DNA from: Paractinoplanes lichenicola
GTDB taxonomy: Bacteria > Actinomycetota > Actinomycetes > Mycobacteriales > Micromonosporaceae
Length of the DNA: 64,000 nt
NCBI RefSeq assembly: GCF_016785085.1
Contig: NZ_JAENHO010000005.1
Location: 1-64,000, forward strand
Direction: 5' to 3'
Positions within the stretch are counted from its first letter, which is position 1. Every line of letters starts with the position of its first letter. Shown here one piece after another: positions 51,145 through 61,076 of this stretch. The notes under the pieces are model-generated. The model saw nothing but the letters and a program-made list of their open reading frames with translations. It was not told the origin of the DNA and ran no database searches. The position numbers were made by a program, and so were the translations under genes.

Positions 51145-52119
51145 GTGAACACCGCCCCTCCCGCCCCGCTGCTGCTCGTCCAAGGCGATGAGGAGTTGCT
51201 CGTCGCGCGCGCGGTCACGGCCGCGGTCGACGACGCCCGGGCCGCGGAGCCCGGCGCCGACGTCCGGGAATACGAGGCGGGCACCCTGCTGCCAGGCGAA
51301 ATCGCCGAGATGCTGAGCCCGTCACTTTTCGGCGGGCGGCGCGTTCTGGTCCTCCGCAGCGGTCAGGATGCCAAGAAGGACCTGATCACGGCCCTGCTGG
51401 CCTACGCCAAAAATCCCGACCCCGAGGTCTCGCTGATCGTCACCCACCTGGGTGGCGCCAAGGGCAAGGCCCTGGCCGACGGGCTGCGCTCGGCCGGCGC
51501 CACCGTCGTGCCCGCGGCCAAGCTCAAGGGCGATCGGGAGCGGATAGCGTTCGTGCGCGACGAGTTCCGCCGCAACGGGGGCAAGTGTGACGAGGCGGCC
51601 GCGTCCGCGCTGCTCGCCTCCGTGGGCAACGACCTGCGCGAGATCGCTGCCGCCTGCTCGCAGCTGATGGCCGACACCGACGGCAGGATCACCGAGGCGG
51701 TCGTCGCGCGGTATTACAAGGGCCAGGCCGAGGTGAGCGGGTTCACGGTGGCCGACGCGGCGATGATCGGCGACGTGCCCGGGGCGCTCGAGGCCCTGCG
51801 GTGGGCGCTGCACGTGGGCGTCGACCCGGTGCCCATCGCCGACGCGATCGCCGACGGGGTGCGTACGGTGGCCCGGGTTGCCTCGGCCGGACGCGGGAAC
51901 CCTTATCAGATGGCCAGCTCGCTCGGCATGCCCGCGTGGAAGATCCAGCGGGCCCAGGAGCGCAGCCGCGGCTGGACGCCCGAGGGGCTGGTCGACGCCA
52001 TGCAGGCCGCGGCCGCCTGCAACGCCGCGGTCAAGGGCGGCGCGGAAGATCGCGGCTTCGCGCTCGAGCAGGCCGTCTTCGCGGTGGCCGCCGCCCGGCG
52101 CGCGGGTGGGGCGCGATGA
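51145..52119 (+). CDS. holA: DNA polymerase III delta subunit
   Basis: This 324-residue clamp-loader subunit opens the beta clamp. It shows the HolA pattern: LLLVQGDEELLVARA near the start, a degenerate AAA+ fold without a working P-loop, LIVTHLGGAKGKALAD, and the C-terminal collar domain (about 210-324). It lies in the conserved comEA-comEC-holA-rpsT-lepA order. GTG 51145 is chosen; ATG 51136 is three codons upstream. Confidence 0.93.
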   Translation: MNTAPPAPLLLVQGDEELLVARAVTAAVDDARAAEPGADVREYEAGTLLPGEIAEMLSPSLFGGRRVLVLRSGQDAKKDLITALLAYAKNPDPEVSLIVTHLGGAKGKALADGLRSAGATVVPAAKLKGDRERIAFVRDEFRRNGGKCDEAAASALLASVGNDLREIAAACSQLMADTDGRITEAVVARYYKGQAEVSGFTVADAAMIGDVPGALEALRWALHVGVDPVPIADAIADGVRTVARVASAGRGNPYQMASSLGMPAWKIQRAQERSRGWTPEGLVDAMQAAAACNAAVKGGAEDRGFALEQAVFAVAAARRAGGAR

Positions 52120-52559
52120 GCCGCCCCGGGCAGCCCGACGTGCACCGGCCGATGTATGCCCGGATGCTGCGGCTCCGGTTCCTGACGCCCAACGGCTTTC
52201 TCTGCTTCGTGTTTCTCGAGGGGGCGGTCGCGCTGGGCATCCTGCTGGCGCTGGCCGAGCTGGTGAGCTGGTGGGGCGTGATCGTGTTGCCGATCACGGT
52301 CGCCATCATGGTCAAGCTCAACGACCTGATCGCCGGCGCGCTGACCCCGGCCCCGGTCGCGGCCCCGGTGGGCGTGCGGCCGCTGGTCGAGCACGCGTCG
52401 ATCCCCCAGGAGGAGCGCCGCTCGTCCGACGACGCCACCACTCGCCTGCCCGGCATGATCAGCCGGGAGCGGGGCGCCCCGATCAAGCGGCCGTGGGTGG
52501 AGCGGGCCGAGGCACAGCAGCAGTGGATCCGGCAGTCGGCGACGCGCCGCTACGAATAG
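52116..52559 (+). CDS. Small two-pass membrane protein of unknown function
   Basis: This 147-residue protein has two hydrophobic segments (about 29-48 and 52-72) followed by a hydrophilic tail with Arg/Glu-rich stretches. The ATG overlaps the holA stop (ATGA), so it is coupled to holA. No domain was recognised. Its stop overlaps the convergent SRPBCC gene by 10 bp. Confidence 0.8.
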   Translation: MSRPGQPDVHRPMYARMLRLRFLTPNGFLCFVFLEGAVALGILLALAELVSWWGVIVLPITVAIMVKLNDLIAGALTPAPVAAPVGVRPLVEHASIPQEERRSSDDATTRLPGMISRERGAPIKRPWVERAEAQQQWIRQSATRRYE

Positions 52560-52978
52560 GTCAGGTGGGCGTCGATCGCGACGCGCCACGACTCGAGATA
52601 GGCGGCGTATCCGTCGAAGAAGTCGCGGGCGGCCGGCTCGGCCTCGGCGGTCAAGGCGGTCAGGTCGTAGGTCACTGTCACCTCCGTGCCGCCCGTCGAG
52701 GGGCGCAGGGTGACCGCGACCGTGCCGGCCGTCGCGCCGTGCGCCACACGGGCGTAGCTGATCGCCTGCCCCGCCGTCCGGCCCGTCACCACCCAGGTCG
52801 TACGGCGGCCGCCGGCGTCGGTGGTGAAGACCGTGCCGGGCGTGGTGTCGTCGTCGACCGGGGCCGGGAAGCGGGGGTCCCAGCCCTCGGCCCAGGCGCG
52901 CTCGCCTCGCGGCGTGAACAGGACGAAGGCCTCGCTCGGGGTGAGCGGGACGGTGAAACTGCCGGTCGCGCTGGTCAC
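52550..52978 (-). CDS. SRPBCC-fold (START/polyketide cyclase-like) protein
   Basis: This 142-residue protein has the SRPBCC pattern: an N-terminal strand SFTVPLTPSEAFVLFTP, a central WVVTGRTAGQAISYARV, and a long C-terminal helix (ARDFFDGYAAYLESWRVAI). The fold binds hydrophobic ligands in a deep pocket; the ligand is unknown. The GTG overlaps the stop of the small regulator gene (GTGA), suggesting a two-gene regulator-ligand binder unit. Confidence 0.85.
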   Translation of the reverse strand: MTSATGSFTVPLTPSEAFVLFTPRGERAWAEGWDPRFPAPVDDDTTPGTVFTTDAGGRRTTWVVTGRTAGQAISYARVAHGATAGTVAVTLRPSTGGTEVTVTYDLTALTAEAEPAARDFFDGYAAYLESWRVAIDAHLTYS

Positions 52979-53220
52979 TGTCGCTCCTTGAGCCGGTGGG
53001 CGTCGGACGCGGTCAGACTCAGGCCGTACACGGCCTTGAGCTGGTCGATCTTGGCGAGGGTCTCCGGGGTGAACGGCGCCTTGCCCTCGAAGGCGTGCAG
53101 GGTCATGCCCTCCAGCAGCTCCCCGAGCGACATGTCGAGGTATTCGGCCAGGGCCTTGAGCACCTTGAGCGTGTTGCGTTCGAGCCGCACGCCGGTCTGG
53201 GTCCTCTCGATGCTTACCAC
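52975..53220 (-). CDS. Small ribbon-helix-helix-like protein
   Basis: This 81-residue protein begins VVSIERTQTGVRLERNTLKVLKALAEYLDMSLGELLEGM. A predicted strand followed by two helices resembles a CopG/ribbon-helix-helix DNA-binding unit, so a repressor of this two-gene operon is plausible. An alternative is a non-DNA-binding partner of the SRPBCC protein. GTG 53220 is chosen from TACCTT 6 nt upstream. Confidence 0.7.
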   Translation of the reverse strand: MVSIERTQTGVRLERNTLKVLKALAEYLDMSLGELLEGMTLHAFEGKAPFTPETLAKIDQLKAVYGLSLTASDAHRLKERQ

Positions 53221-53226
53221 GGTACC

Positions 53227-53232
53227 AAGGTA
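53227..53232 (-). promoter_or_regulatory. -10 element, leaderless promoter of the 53220 gene
   Basis: TACCTT on the minus strand is 6 nt before the GTG start. Confidence 0.5.
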
Positions 53233-53310
53233 ACACCGACGGCAAACAACACCGGGCACCGCAGCGGACCACGAATGGCCCGGCGATGCCCGGGGTGCGA
53301 CTGCGGAACG

Positions 53311-53577
53311 TCAGGCAGACAGCGCGGCGACGCGCTTGGCGATGGCCGACTTGCGGTTCGCCGCCTGGTTCTTGTGGATGACGCCCTTGCTCGCGGCCTT
53401 GTCCAGCTGACGAGAGGCGTCACGCAGCAGCGTCGTCGCGGTCTGCGTGTCGCCGGCCGCGCTCGCCTCGTGAAGCTTGCGAATCACGGTCTTCAGCGAC
53501 GACTTGACCGACTTGTTGCGCAGCCGGGCCTTCTCGTTCTGCCGGTTGCGCTTGATCTGGGACTTGATGTTCGCCAC
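53311..53577 (-). CDS. rpsT: 30S ribosomal protein S20
   Basis: This 88-residue basic helical protein starts MANIKSQIKRNRQNEKARLRN and contains GVIHKNQAANRKS, both diagnostic for S20. It binds 16S rRNA. The start is GTG. It is transcribed alone on the minus strand between holA and lepA, as in many actinobacteria. Confidence 0.98.
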   Translation of the reverse strand: MANIKSQIKRNRQNEKARLRNKSVKSSLKTVIRKLHEASAAGDTQTATTLLRDASRQLDKAASKGVIHKNQAANRKSAIAKRVAALSA

Positions 53578-53719
53578 GCGACAGCCTTGTCCTGACTAGG
53601 TGTTCGGAAAAATGGTCTCCGCGGCGGCAAAGACCTCACCACACGCGATTAGCCAGCCTACCAGCACGCTCACGAGCCGCCAAAACGAGCCATCGTGCGC
53701 CGACCTCGGCGGCCCCGAG

Positions 53720-54688
53720 TCACCAGCCGCGGCGCTCGGCCAGCCAGGCCAGCGCCTGCTCCCCGCTGAACCGCTGATGCTGCCGGCTGTGCGGCGACGC
53801 GCTGCTCGGCCCGCCGTCCGCCCGCACCAGCCAATAGCCGGCCAGCGCGGCCAGCGCCCCGTCCACGCCCTCGGCCGGGGCGTCCCAGCCCGCCAGGTAC
53901 GCGTCCGCGTCGAGCCCGCTCGCGAAAGCCGTGACCAGCAGCGTCACCGTGTCGAACCAGGCCGCGCCCCGGGTCGGCCAGGTCCAGTCGCAGAGGCGGG
54001 CCCGGCCCGACCGGTCGATCAGGACGTTGTCCACCCGCAGGTCGCCGTGCATCAGCGCGTCACCGGCGACCAGCTCGGGCAGCTCCTGCTCGAGCCGGGC
54101 CAGGTGGGCCAGCCGGGTCGGCGCGACAGTGCCGTGGGCGGTGCGCGGCATCGGCTCGCGACCGGCGGCGATCTCGGTCCACCAGGAGTATTCGCGGCGC
54201 AGGATCTCGGGCAGCGGGGGCACGCCGGCCTCGAGCAGCTCGCGGCTCGGGGTGGCCAGGGCGGCCGCGGCCTCCGACCAGGCGGACAGCGCCGCCTCCA
54301 GCTCGGGCGGCGACCACGGCAGCGCCGGGACGTGACCGTTGATCGGCTCCAGGCAGAGGACGAAGTAGTCCGACTCGACCATCGTCCAGAGCGGCCGGGG
54401 CGCGGCCACCTCGGCGGGCAGGCGGGACGTGATGTAGGCCTCACGGGAATACCACTCGGAGGTGGGGTCCCGCAGCGGGGCGGCCTTGACGAAGGCGGTC
54501 AGGCCCGACGAGGTCGTCAGGACGGCCGCGAAGGCCCTGGTGAAGCCGCCGCCGGCGCTGCGTGCCGCCTCGACCGGGGCGCCCAGGCGTGACGCGACGG
54601 CCCGGCGCAGGCTCTCCGGAAGATCGGACCAGTCCGGCCGTACGGCGGTGGCGCCGTACGGCACTTCGGGAAGCGAAATCGACCGCAC
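53720..54688 (-). CDS. Aminoglycoside phosphotransferase-family (APH) protein
   Basis: This 322-residue protein-kinase-like protein has the catalytic loop MHGDLRVDNVLID (Asp and Asn present) and the metal-binding LCDWTWPTRG. A Lys in AFVKAAPL may bind ATP. Such proteins phosphorylate small molecules; resistance cannot be inferred. It is divergent from the DUF4240 gene across 54 bp, each with a CAGGAT element at the leaderless position. Confidence 0.87.
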   Translation of the reverse strand: MRSISLPEVPYGATAVRPDWSDLPESLRRAVASRLGAPVEAARSAGGGFTRAFAAVLTTSSGLTAFVKAAPLRDPTSEWYSREAYITSRLPAEVAAPRPLWTMVESDYFVLCLEPINGHVPALPWSPPELEAALSAWSEAAAALATPSRELLEAGVPPLPEILRREYSWWTEIAAGREPMPRTAHGTVAPTRLAHLARLEQELPELVAGDALMHGDLRVDNVLIDRSGRARLCDWTWPTRGAAWFDTVTLLVTAFASGLDADAYLAGWDAPAEGVDGALAALAGYWLVRADGGPSSASPHSRQHQRFSGEQALAWLAERRGW

Positions 54689-54694
54689 CGTCCC

Positions 54695-54700
54695 ATCCTG
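54695..54700 (-). promoter_or_regulatory. Candidate -10 element of the APH-family gene
   Basis: CAGGAT on the minus strand is 6 nt before the GTG at 54688. Confidence 0.4.
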
Positions 54701-54729
54701 CCTTTCCCGGTTTTGTCGTACCCCACTGG

Positions 54730-54735
54730 CAGGAT
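54730..54735 (+). promoter_or_regulatory. Candidate -10 element of the DUF4240 gene
   Basis: CAGGAT lies 7 nt before ATG 54743 and mirrors the element of the divergent gene. Confidence 0.4.
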
Positions 54736-54742
54736 CGTCGTC

Positions 54743-55276
54743 ATGAGAACCGATGACTTCTGGGCGGTCATCAGCCGCGCGACCGCCGATCGGCCCGCCT
54801 CGCCCGCCGATGTGGCCAAACGCGCCGCGGCCGACCTGGCGACCCGCGATCCCGAAGAGATCGTGGCCTGGGGGCGGCATCTCGACAAGGTCATGGTCGC
54901 CTCCGGCACCCAGGATCTGTGGGCCGCGGCCTATCTGATCAACGGTGGCTGCGGTGAGGAGGGCTTCGACAGCTTCCGCGGCTGGCTGATCGCGCACGGT
55001 CGCGACGCGGTGGCTCGCTCGGTGAAGTCACCCGACTCGCTGGCCGACGTGGCCGTTGTGCAGGCCGCGGCCGACACCGGCGCCGTGTTCGAGGCGGAGG
55101 AGGTGCTCTCGATCGCGGCCGACGCTTATGAGCAGGCCACCGGGTCGCCGCTGCCCGAGGGCGATCGGCCGGTGACCCGGCCCGAGGTGGGCGACCTGTG
55201 GGATTTCGACAACGAGGAGGAGATGCAGCGCCGCCTCCCCAAGTTGTCGGCGTTGTTCCTGGCCCCACCCGACTGA
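54743..55276 (+). CDS. DUF4240 domain protein
   Basis: This 177-residue protein starts MRTDDFWAVISRA, followed by an acidic helical domain (DLWAAAYLINGGCGEEGFDSFRGWLIAHGRDAV), which matches DUF4240. Members are common in actinobacteria, often in many copies, without known function. The 175-bp gap to the MOSC gene is Pro-codon-like low-complexity sequence with no feature seen. Confidence 0.85.
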   Translation: MRTDDFWAVISRATADRPASPADVAKRAAADLATRDPEEIVAWGRHLDKVMVASGTQDLWAAAYLINGGCGEEGFDSFRGWLIAHGRDAVARSVKSPDSLADVAVVQAAADTGAVFEAEEVLSIAADAYEQATGSPLPEGDRPVTRPEVGDLWDFDNEEEMQRRLPKLSALFLAPPD

Positions 55277-55451
55277 CCTGCTGCCTGCTGCCCGAGCTGA
55301 CTGCTGGCCCGCTGCCGGAGCCGCCCCCGCCGCCGCTGCCTGACCTGCCGCCCCTTCCACCTGCCGCCCCCCTTCTAGCCCGCCCCGGTCGGCGGGTCGC
55401 GGTGGGAAAATCGGTCGATCCGGGGGAGCGAGGTTGGCGAGACTTCGGGAC

Positions 55452-56159
55452 ATGGAGACTTCTCGAGGATCGGTGTCGTCGGTCAGCCGCAACGAGACGT
55501 ATTCGTTCACCAAGCCGGTGCATGACGAGATCGTGCTGGTGGCGGGGCTGGGCATCGAGGGCGACTCGCACTCCGGGGTGCACGTGCGGCATCAATCGCG
55601 GGTGCGGGCCGATCCGACCCAGCCCAATCTGCGGCAGGTGCACCTGATCCACGAGGAGCTGTTCGACGAGGTCGAGACCAAAGGCTACGAGGTCCGGCCG
55701 GGCAATCTGGGCGAGAACGTGACGACCCGGGGGATCGACCTGCTCGGGTTGCCGGTTGGCACGATCCTGCGCTTCGGTTCACCCGGCACTTCTTTCGCTG
55801 ACGGCGTGGGTGGGTCCTCGGGTGAGGTGCTCGATGCGGTGCTGGCGGCGGCCGAGGCGGCGACGCTCGACGACGCGACCGCGCGGGCGGCCGCGGCGGT
55901 GCGGGCCGCGGTCGAGCGGGAGCCGGGCGACGACCCGCGACCGGCGCTCATCGTGGCCGGCCTGCGGAACCCGTGCGCGCAGATCAACGGGCTGCGGCAG
56001 GGCCTGCTCAAGGAGCTGATCGGGCAGGATGCCGACGGCAACGTCGTACGCAAGGGCGGCATCATGACGGTCGTCCTGCGGGGCGGCCCGGTGCGGCCGG
56101 GCGACCTGATCACGGCCGAGTTGCCGCCGGCTCCGCATGCGCCGCTCGAGCGGGTCTGA
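55452..56159 (+). CDS. MOSC domain protein
   Basis: This 235-residue protein carries the MOSC domain found in molybdenum-cofactor sulfurases and related enzymes. Seen are GIEGDSHSG, RQVHLIHEELFDE, RPGNLGENVTTRGIDLLGLPVG and the conserved Cys in GLRNPCAQING. Between the FGSPGT strand and this Cys lies an extra Ala-rich helical stretch of about 45 residues. ATG 55452 is supported by GAGACT 7 nt upstream. Confidence 0.87.
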   Translation: METSRGSVSSVSRNETYSFTKPVHDEIVLVAGLGIEGDSHSGVHVRHQSRVRADPTQPNLRQVHLIHEELFDEVETKGYEVRPGNLGENVTTRGIDLLGLPVGTILRFGSPGTSFADGVGGSSGEVLDAVLAAAEAATLDDATARAAAAVRAAVEREPGDDPRPALIVAGLRNPCAQINGLRQGLLKELIGQDADGNVVRKGGIMTVVLRGGPVRPGDLITAELPPAPHAPLERV

Positions 56160-56264
56160 GTGCCGCTTGTGCGGGTGACAACCGGGCATCGCCGCGGGCG
56201 TGGGACGATAGATGCCGCCGGTGGGATGACCGGCCCCCGATGATCCTGACAAGAACGGAAGATC

Positions 56265-58145
<1,881 letters not shown>

Positions 58146-58226
58146 GGCGGTTTGGGTTTTCGGCCACTCGGGAACTCTGGGGCTCGACGGACGCAACAAC
58201 TGCTTCACCCCCGAGAGGAACCCCCA

Positions 58227-58502
58227 ATGACTGTCACCGGCATCATCACCGCCCTCATCGTCGGTCTCATCATCGGCGCCCTGGGCCGCCTGGTCGTACC
58301 GGGCAAGCAGAACATCCCGATCTGGCTGACCCTGGTCATCGGCGTTGTCGCGGCGCTGCTGGGCACCGTGCTGGCTCGCGCCACCGGCGTGGCCGACACC
58401 GCGGGTGTCGACTGGATCGAGATCCTGTTCCAGGTCGTGCTGGCCGCGATCGGTGTGGCTCTGGTCGCCGGCTACGGCGGTCGCCGTCGCATCCACCGCT
58501 GA
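58227..58502 (+). CDS. GlsB/YeaQ/YmgE-family stress membrane protein
   Basis: This 91-residue protein has three membrane segments and the pattern IVGLIIGALGRLVVPGKQNIPIWLTLVIGVVAALLGT of the transglycosylase-associated (Gls24-linked) protein family. The molecular role is unknown; homologs are often stress induced. GAGAGGA lies about 8 nt upstream of the ATG. A strong terminator follows 30 bp after the stop. Confidence 0.9.
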   Translation: MTVTGIITALIVGLIIGALGRLVVPGKQNIPIWLTLVIGVVAALLGTVLARATGVADTAGVDWIEILFQVVLAAIGVALVAGYGGRRRIHR

Positions 58503-58531
58503 CGACGGGCGATCGACGATCGCTGACCAAA

Positions 58532-58571
58532 ACGAAGCGCCGGACCGTATGGTCCGGCGCTTCGTCGCTTT
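58532..58571 (+). terminator. Intrinsic terminator after the GlsB-like gene
   Basis: A perfect 15-bp stem (ACGAAGCGCCGGACC with GGTCCGGCGCTTCGT), GTAT loop and CGCTTTC tail. Confidence 0.85.
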
Positions 58572-58624
58572 CGAAGCAGGGCGGGCTTTGGGCGCTTCCG
58601 CGGGCTGTTCCACCTGCTGTGTTT

Positions 58625-58835
58625 GTGAGTACTCACTTACATGGATCGAGCGGCGCGGGCTTGGCTGGCGGCGCGGGGTCGAAGTTCAGATCGAAGTTTG
58701 TGAGTACTCACTTACATAAGATGCAGTTCCGGCCGGAGGTTGTGAGCGCTTACTTATGTTCGGTCTGCTCGAACTGGTGGTTTGTGAGTACTCACTTACG
58801 AGGCTGGTGTCCGAGGTTTGTGAGTACTCACTTAC
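58625..58835 (-). repeat. Palindromic repeat array B (motif GTAAGTGAGTACTCACA)
   Basis: On the plus strand, GTGAGTACTCACTTAC occurs exactly at 58625, 58700, 58784 and 58820, each preceded by TTT. A degenerate copy (GTGAGCGCTTACTTAT) lies at 58742. Steps are 75, 42, 42 and 36 bp. Read on the minus strand the copies match array A (GTAAGTGAGTACTCACA). The 12-bp core is a perfect palindrome, extended on one side only by TTAC, so copies have a polarity, kept within each array. Confidence 0.9.
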
Positions 58836-58967
58836 AAGAGAGGCCGTGGGTGGGGGCGGGCGAGGGCCGGGGCGAGGCGAGTGTGTGTGCGGTGGGCACG
58901 CACGGGGCGGAGCGCGGCCAGGCCGGGCGAAGGCAGGGCGGAGCGAGGCCAGAGCGCGGCGAGGCAG

Positions 58968-59089
58968 GGGCGGAGCGAGGCAAGGGTCGGGGTGATGGCG
59001 AGGGCGGGGCGAGGGGCAGACCGGCACAGGGCGGAGCGAGGCAAGGGTCGGGGTGATGGCGAGGGCGGGGCGAGGGGCAGACCGGCACA
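58968..59089. repeat. Perfect 61-bp tandem duplication
   Basis: A 61-bp unit beginning GGGCGGAGCGAGGCAAGGG is present twice without mismatch (58968-59028, 59029-59089), and a third copy starts (GGGCGGAGCGA) at 59090. The surrounding tract repeats GGCGGAGCG-like words. This looks like recent slippage duplication in non-coding DNA. Confidence 0.9.
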
Positions 59090-59180
59090 GGGCGGAGCGA
59101 TGGCACGGCGGAGCGAGGGTGGGTGAAGTCGGGCTTGCGGCGTCTTGGGGCGGCTGGATCTGTGCCGGGCGATGGGGCCG

Positions 59181-60935
59181 TCAGTAGCGGAACTTGTGTT
59201 GGGCGCTGCGGCGGTTGATCCAGGCTGGGAGCTCGTCGAGTTGGTCGCGGTGGGGGATGCGGTCGATGGTGTCTTGTGGGTCGCCGGCGTTGCGCATTGT
59301 GACCACGAAGCCCTGCACCAATCGGTCGCCGCGGAGGTCGCGGTAGGTGGCTTCGACCAGGGTTTGGCTGTGGTCGGGGCGGCGGAGGGCGCAGAAGATC
59401 GTGCCGTCGCCGCCGGTGGTGAAGGCGCGGCGGATCTGGCCGCGGTCGTCGGGGTGGACCAAATCTTCCAGGGTGGCCAGGGGGGAGATGTTGTCTTCGC
59501 CCAGCAGGTCGTGCAGGGCGGGGCTGGCGTAGCGGATGCGCTGGTCCTCGTCCAGCACGAGCATCAGGTCGGCGGTGTTGCTGATGACTGCGCGCAGGTA
59601 GAGGTCGCTGTCGCGGCGGCCCACGGCCTCGACCAGGCTGATCCGGTCGAGGGCCAGGGCGGCCTGTCCGGCCAGCACCTCGAGCGCGTCGTGGGCGGCG
59701 GTGAGAGCGTCCCGGCGGCCGGTCAGCACCAGCGCGCCGCCGCTGGGGCGGGCCACGGCGAGTGGTTCGAGCCAGAGCGGGCAGACGAGTGTCGCCTCCT
59801 CGCCGGCCTGGCCGGCCGATCCCGAGCGGAACCAGCCGCCGAAGCGGCGATTCAACAAATCGCGGCCTCGACGCCAGAAAGGCATGCCGGCGTCGATGAC
59901 GACCGAGGACGAGGCTTCTACGGGCGCGGATCCGTCGACCCACCACGTGCGGCGGCGGCCGGGTGGGGCGGGCGGCAGGGCCTCGGCGGCCAGTCGGCGG
60001 TCGTCGGGGGCGAAGACGACGCGGCCGACGGCGTCGTGGGGGAGCAGGGCGGCGACGGCCCGGCGTACGGCCTCGTCGACCGCGGGGACGTCGGCCGCGG
60101 CGACCAGGGCCGTGCTGGCGCCGCGCAGGCCCTGTTCGCGGCCCAGGGCCAGGCTGTTGAGGGTGGCCGAGTCGGCCAGGCGGGTGATCGTCAGCGTGAG
60201 CGTGATGGCGCCGGCGATCGCGATCGGGACGCCGTCGTTGACCTCGCCCTGCAGCGCCTCGATCAGCAGCACGATCGGCGGGGTGGCCACCGACGCGCCC
60301 AGCAGGGCCGCCCAGCGGCCGCGCCAGCGGGGTGTGCTCGGGGTCATCGGCTGGGTCAGGCGGACCATCGACGGGTGCAGCGCGGCCAGGCCCCAGGCTA
60401 CGTAGAGCACACGGTAACCCGACTCGGCGGCCTCACCGGGGAACAATGGGTACAGCACGTCACCGGCCAGCAACCCGACCGAGCCGGCCAGCAGCAGCAT
60501 CGCGGCGACGTTGCCGGGCACGGCCAGGTTGAGCCGGATCGCGACGGCGATGAGCAGCAGCGAGCCGATCACGTCGGACGCCGCGATCTCGCCCGCGAAG
60601 CCGTTGTCGCCGATCACGAACACCCACACGATCAGCAGCGCCGCGCAGGCGAAGGCCAGCAGGTCGATCAGCCGGGCCCGGTCGACCAGCACCGAGCCGC
60701 CCTGCGTGAACTGCAGTAACGCGCCCGCTACGAGCACGAACATGGCGAGGTAGAAGCCCGTCGCGAAGGGCATCTCGTCAAATGCGTAGAAAACGTCGCC
60801 GATTGCCAGCGCGGCGATCGCACCCGCCAGCAGCAGCCACGGCACGACCCGCGCCGGGCGATGCCAGCGCAGGCCCACGATGATCGCCGTGCAGCTGCCG
60901 GCACCCAGGAGTATCCACTCGATCGCCCTTGACAC
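59181..60935 (-). CDS. Membrane GAF/PAS sensor protein lacking an output domain
   Basis: This 584-residue protein has eight or nine membrane segments (about 5-255), then a GAF-like domain (about 290-440), then a PAS domain (about 455-560; TADLMLVLDEDQRIRYASPALHDLLGED). Proteins with this N-terminus usually continue into GGDEF/EAL or kinase domains. Here it ends about 25 residues after the PAS, with PHRDQLDELPAWINRRS, which weakly resembles the start of a GGDEF domain. It may be a stand-alone sensor or the remnant of a longer cyclase. It starts at GTG 60935. The repeat tract lies just past its 3' end. Confidence 0.85.
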   Translation of the reverse strand: MSRAIEWILLGAGSCTAIIVGLRWHRPARVVPWLLLAGAIAALAIGDVFYAFDEMPFATGFYLAMFVLVAGALLQFTQGGSVLVDRARLIDLLAFACAALLIVWVFVIGDNGFAGEIAASDVIGSLLLIAVAIRLNLAVPGNVAAMLLLAGSVGLLAGDVLYPLFPGEAAESGYRVLYVAWGLAALHPSMVRLTQPMTPSTPRWRGRWAALLGASVATPPIVLLIEALQGEVNDGVPIAIAGAITLTLTITRLADSATLNSLALGREQGLRGASTALVAAADVPAVDEAVRRAVAALLPHDAVGRVVFAPDDRRLAAEALPPAPPGRRRTWWVDGSAPVEASSSVVIDAGMPFWRRGRDLLNRRFGGWFRSGSAGQAGEEATLVCPLWLEPLAVARPSGGALVLTGRRDALTAAHDALEVLAGQAALALDRISLVEAVGRRDSDLYLRAVISNTADLMLVLDEDQRIRYASPALHDLLGEDNISPLATLEDLVHPDDRGQIRRAFTTGGDGTIFCALRRPDHSQTLVEATYRDLRGDRLVQGFVVTMRNAGDPQDTIDRIPHRDQLDELPAWINRRSAQHKFRY

Positions 60936-61076
60936 GTCCTACTTAGTACCAGGGTGGTAGCTGTCTGTCCATGTCGATGTATACGCTACGCAACTGCGCA
61001 CCCGAATCGCCCGTCATCACCGCGGGTAACCAAGACCGGGGCCGGAAGTTTCGGGCCATCGCCGAAAAACACGACG

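Larger units (their letters stand above)
58566..59180. other. 615-bp gene-free segment with repeats
   Basis: Between the terminator and the stop of the minus-strand sensor gene lie palindromic array B (58625-58835) and a G/A-rich low-complexity tract (about 58850-59120) with a perfect 61-bp tandem duplication. Open frames exist on both strands but are composed of repeat translation only. No gene was recognised. Confidence 0.8.

Noticed and set aside
58619..59056. Open frame MFVSTHLHGSSG... over array B
   Set aside because: Composed of repeat translation and low-complexity sequence, no domain, no plausible ribosome-binding site.
59145..60719. Plus-strand 524-codon frame opposite the sensor gene
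   Set aside because: The minus-strand product has clear membrane, GAF and PAS features; the plus frame is Gly/Ala/Arg-rich shadow.
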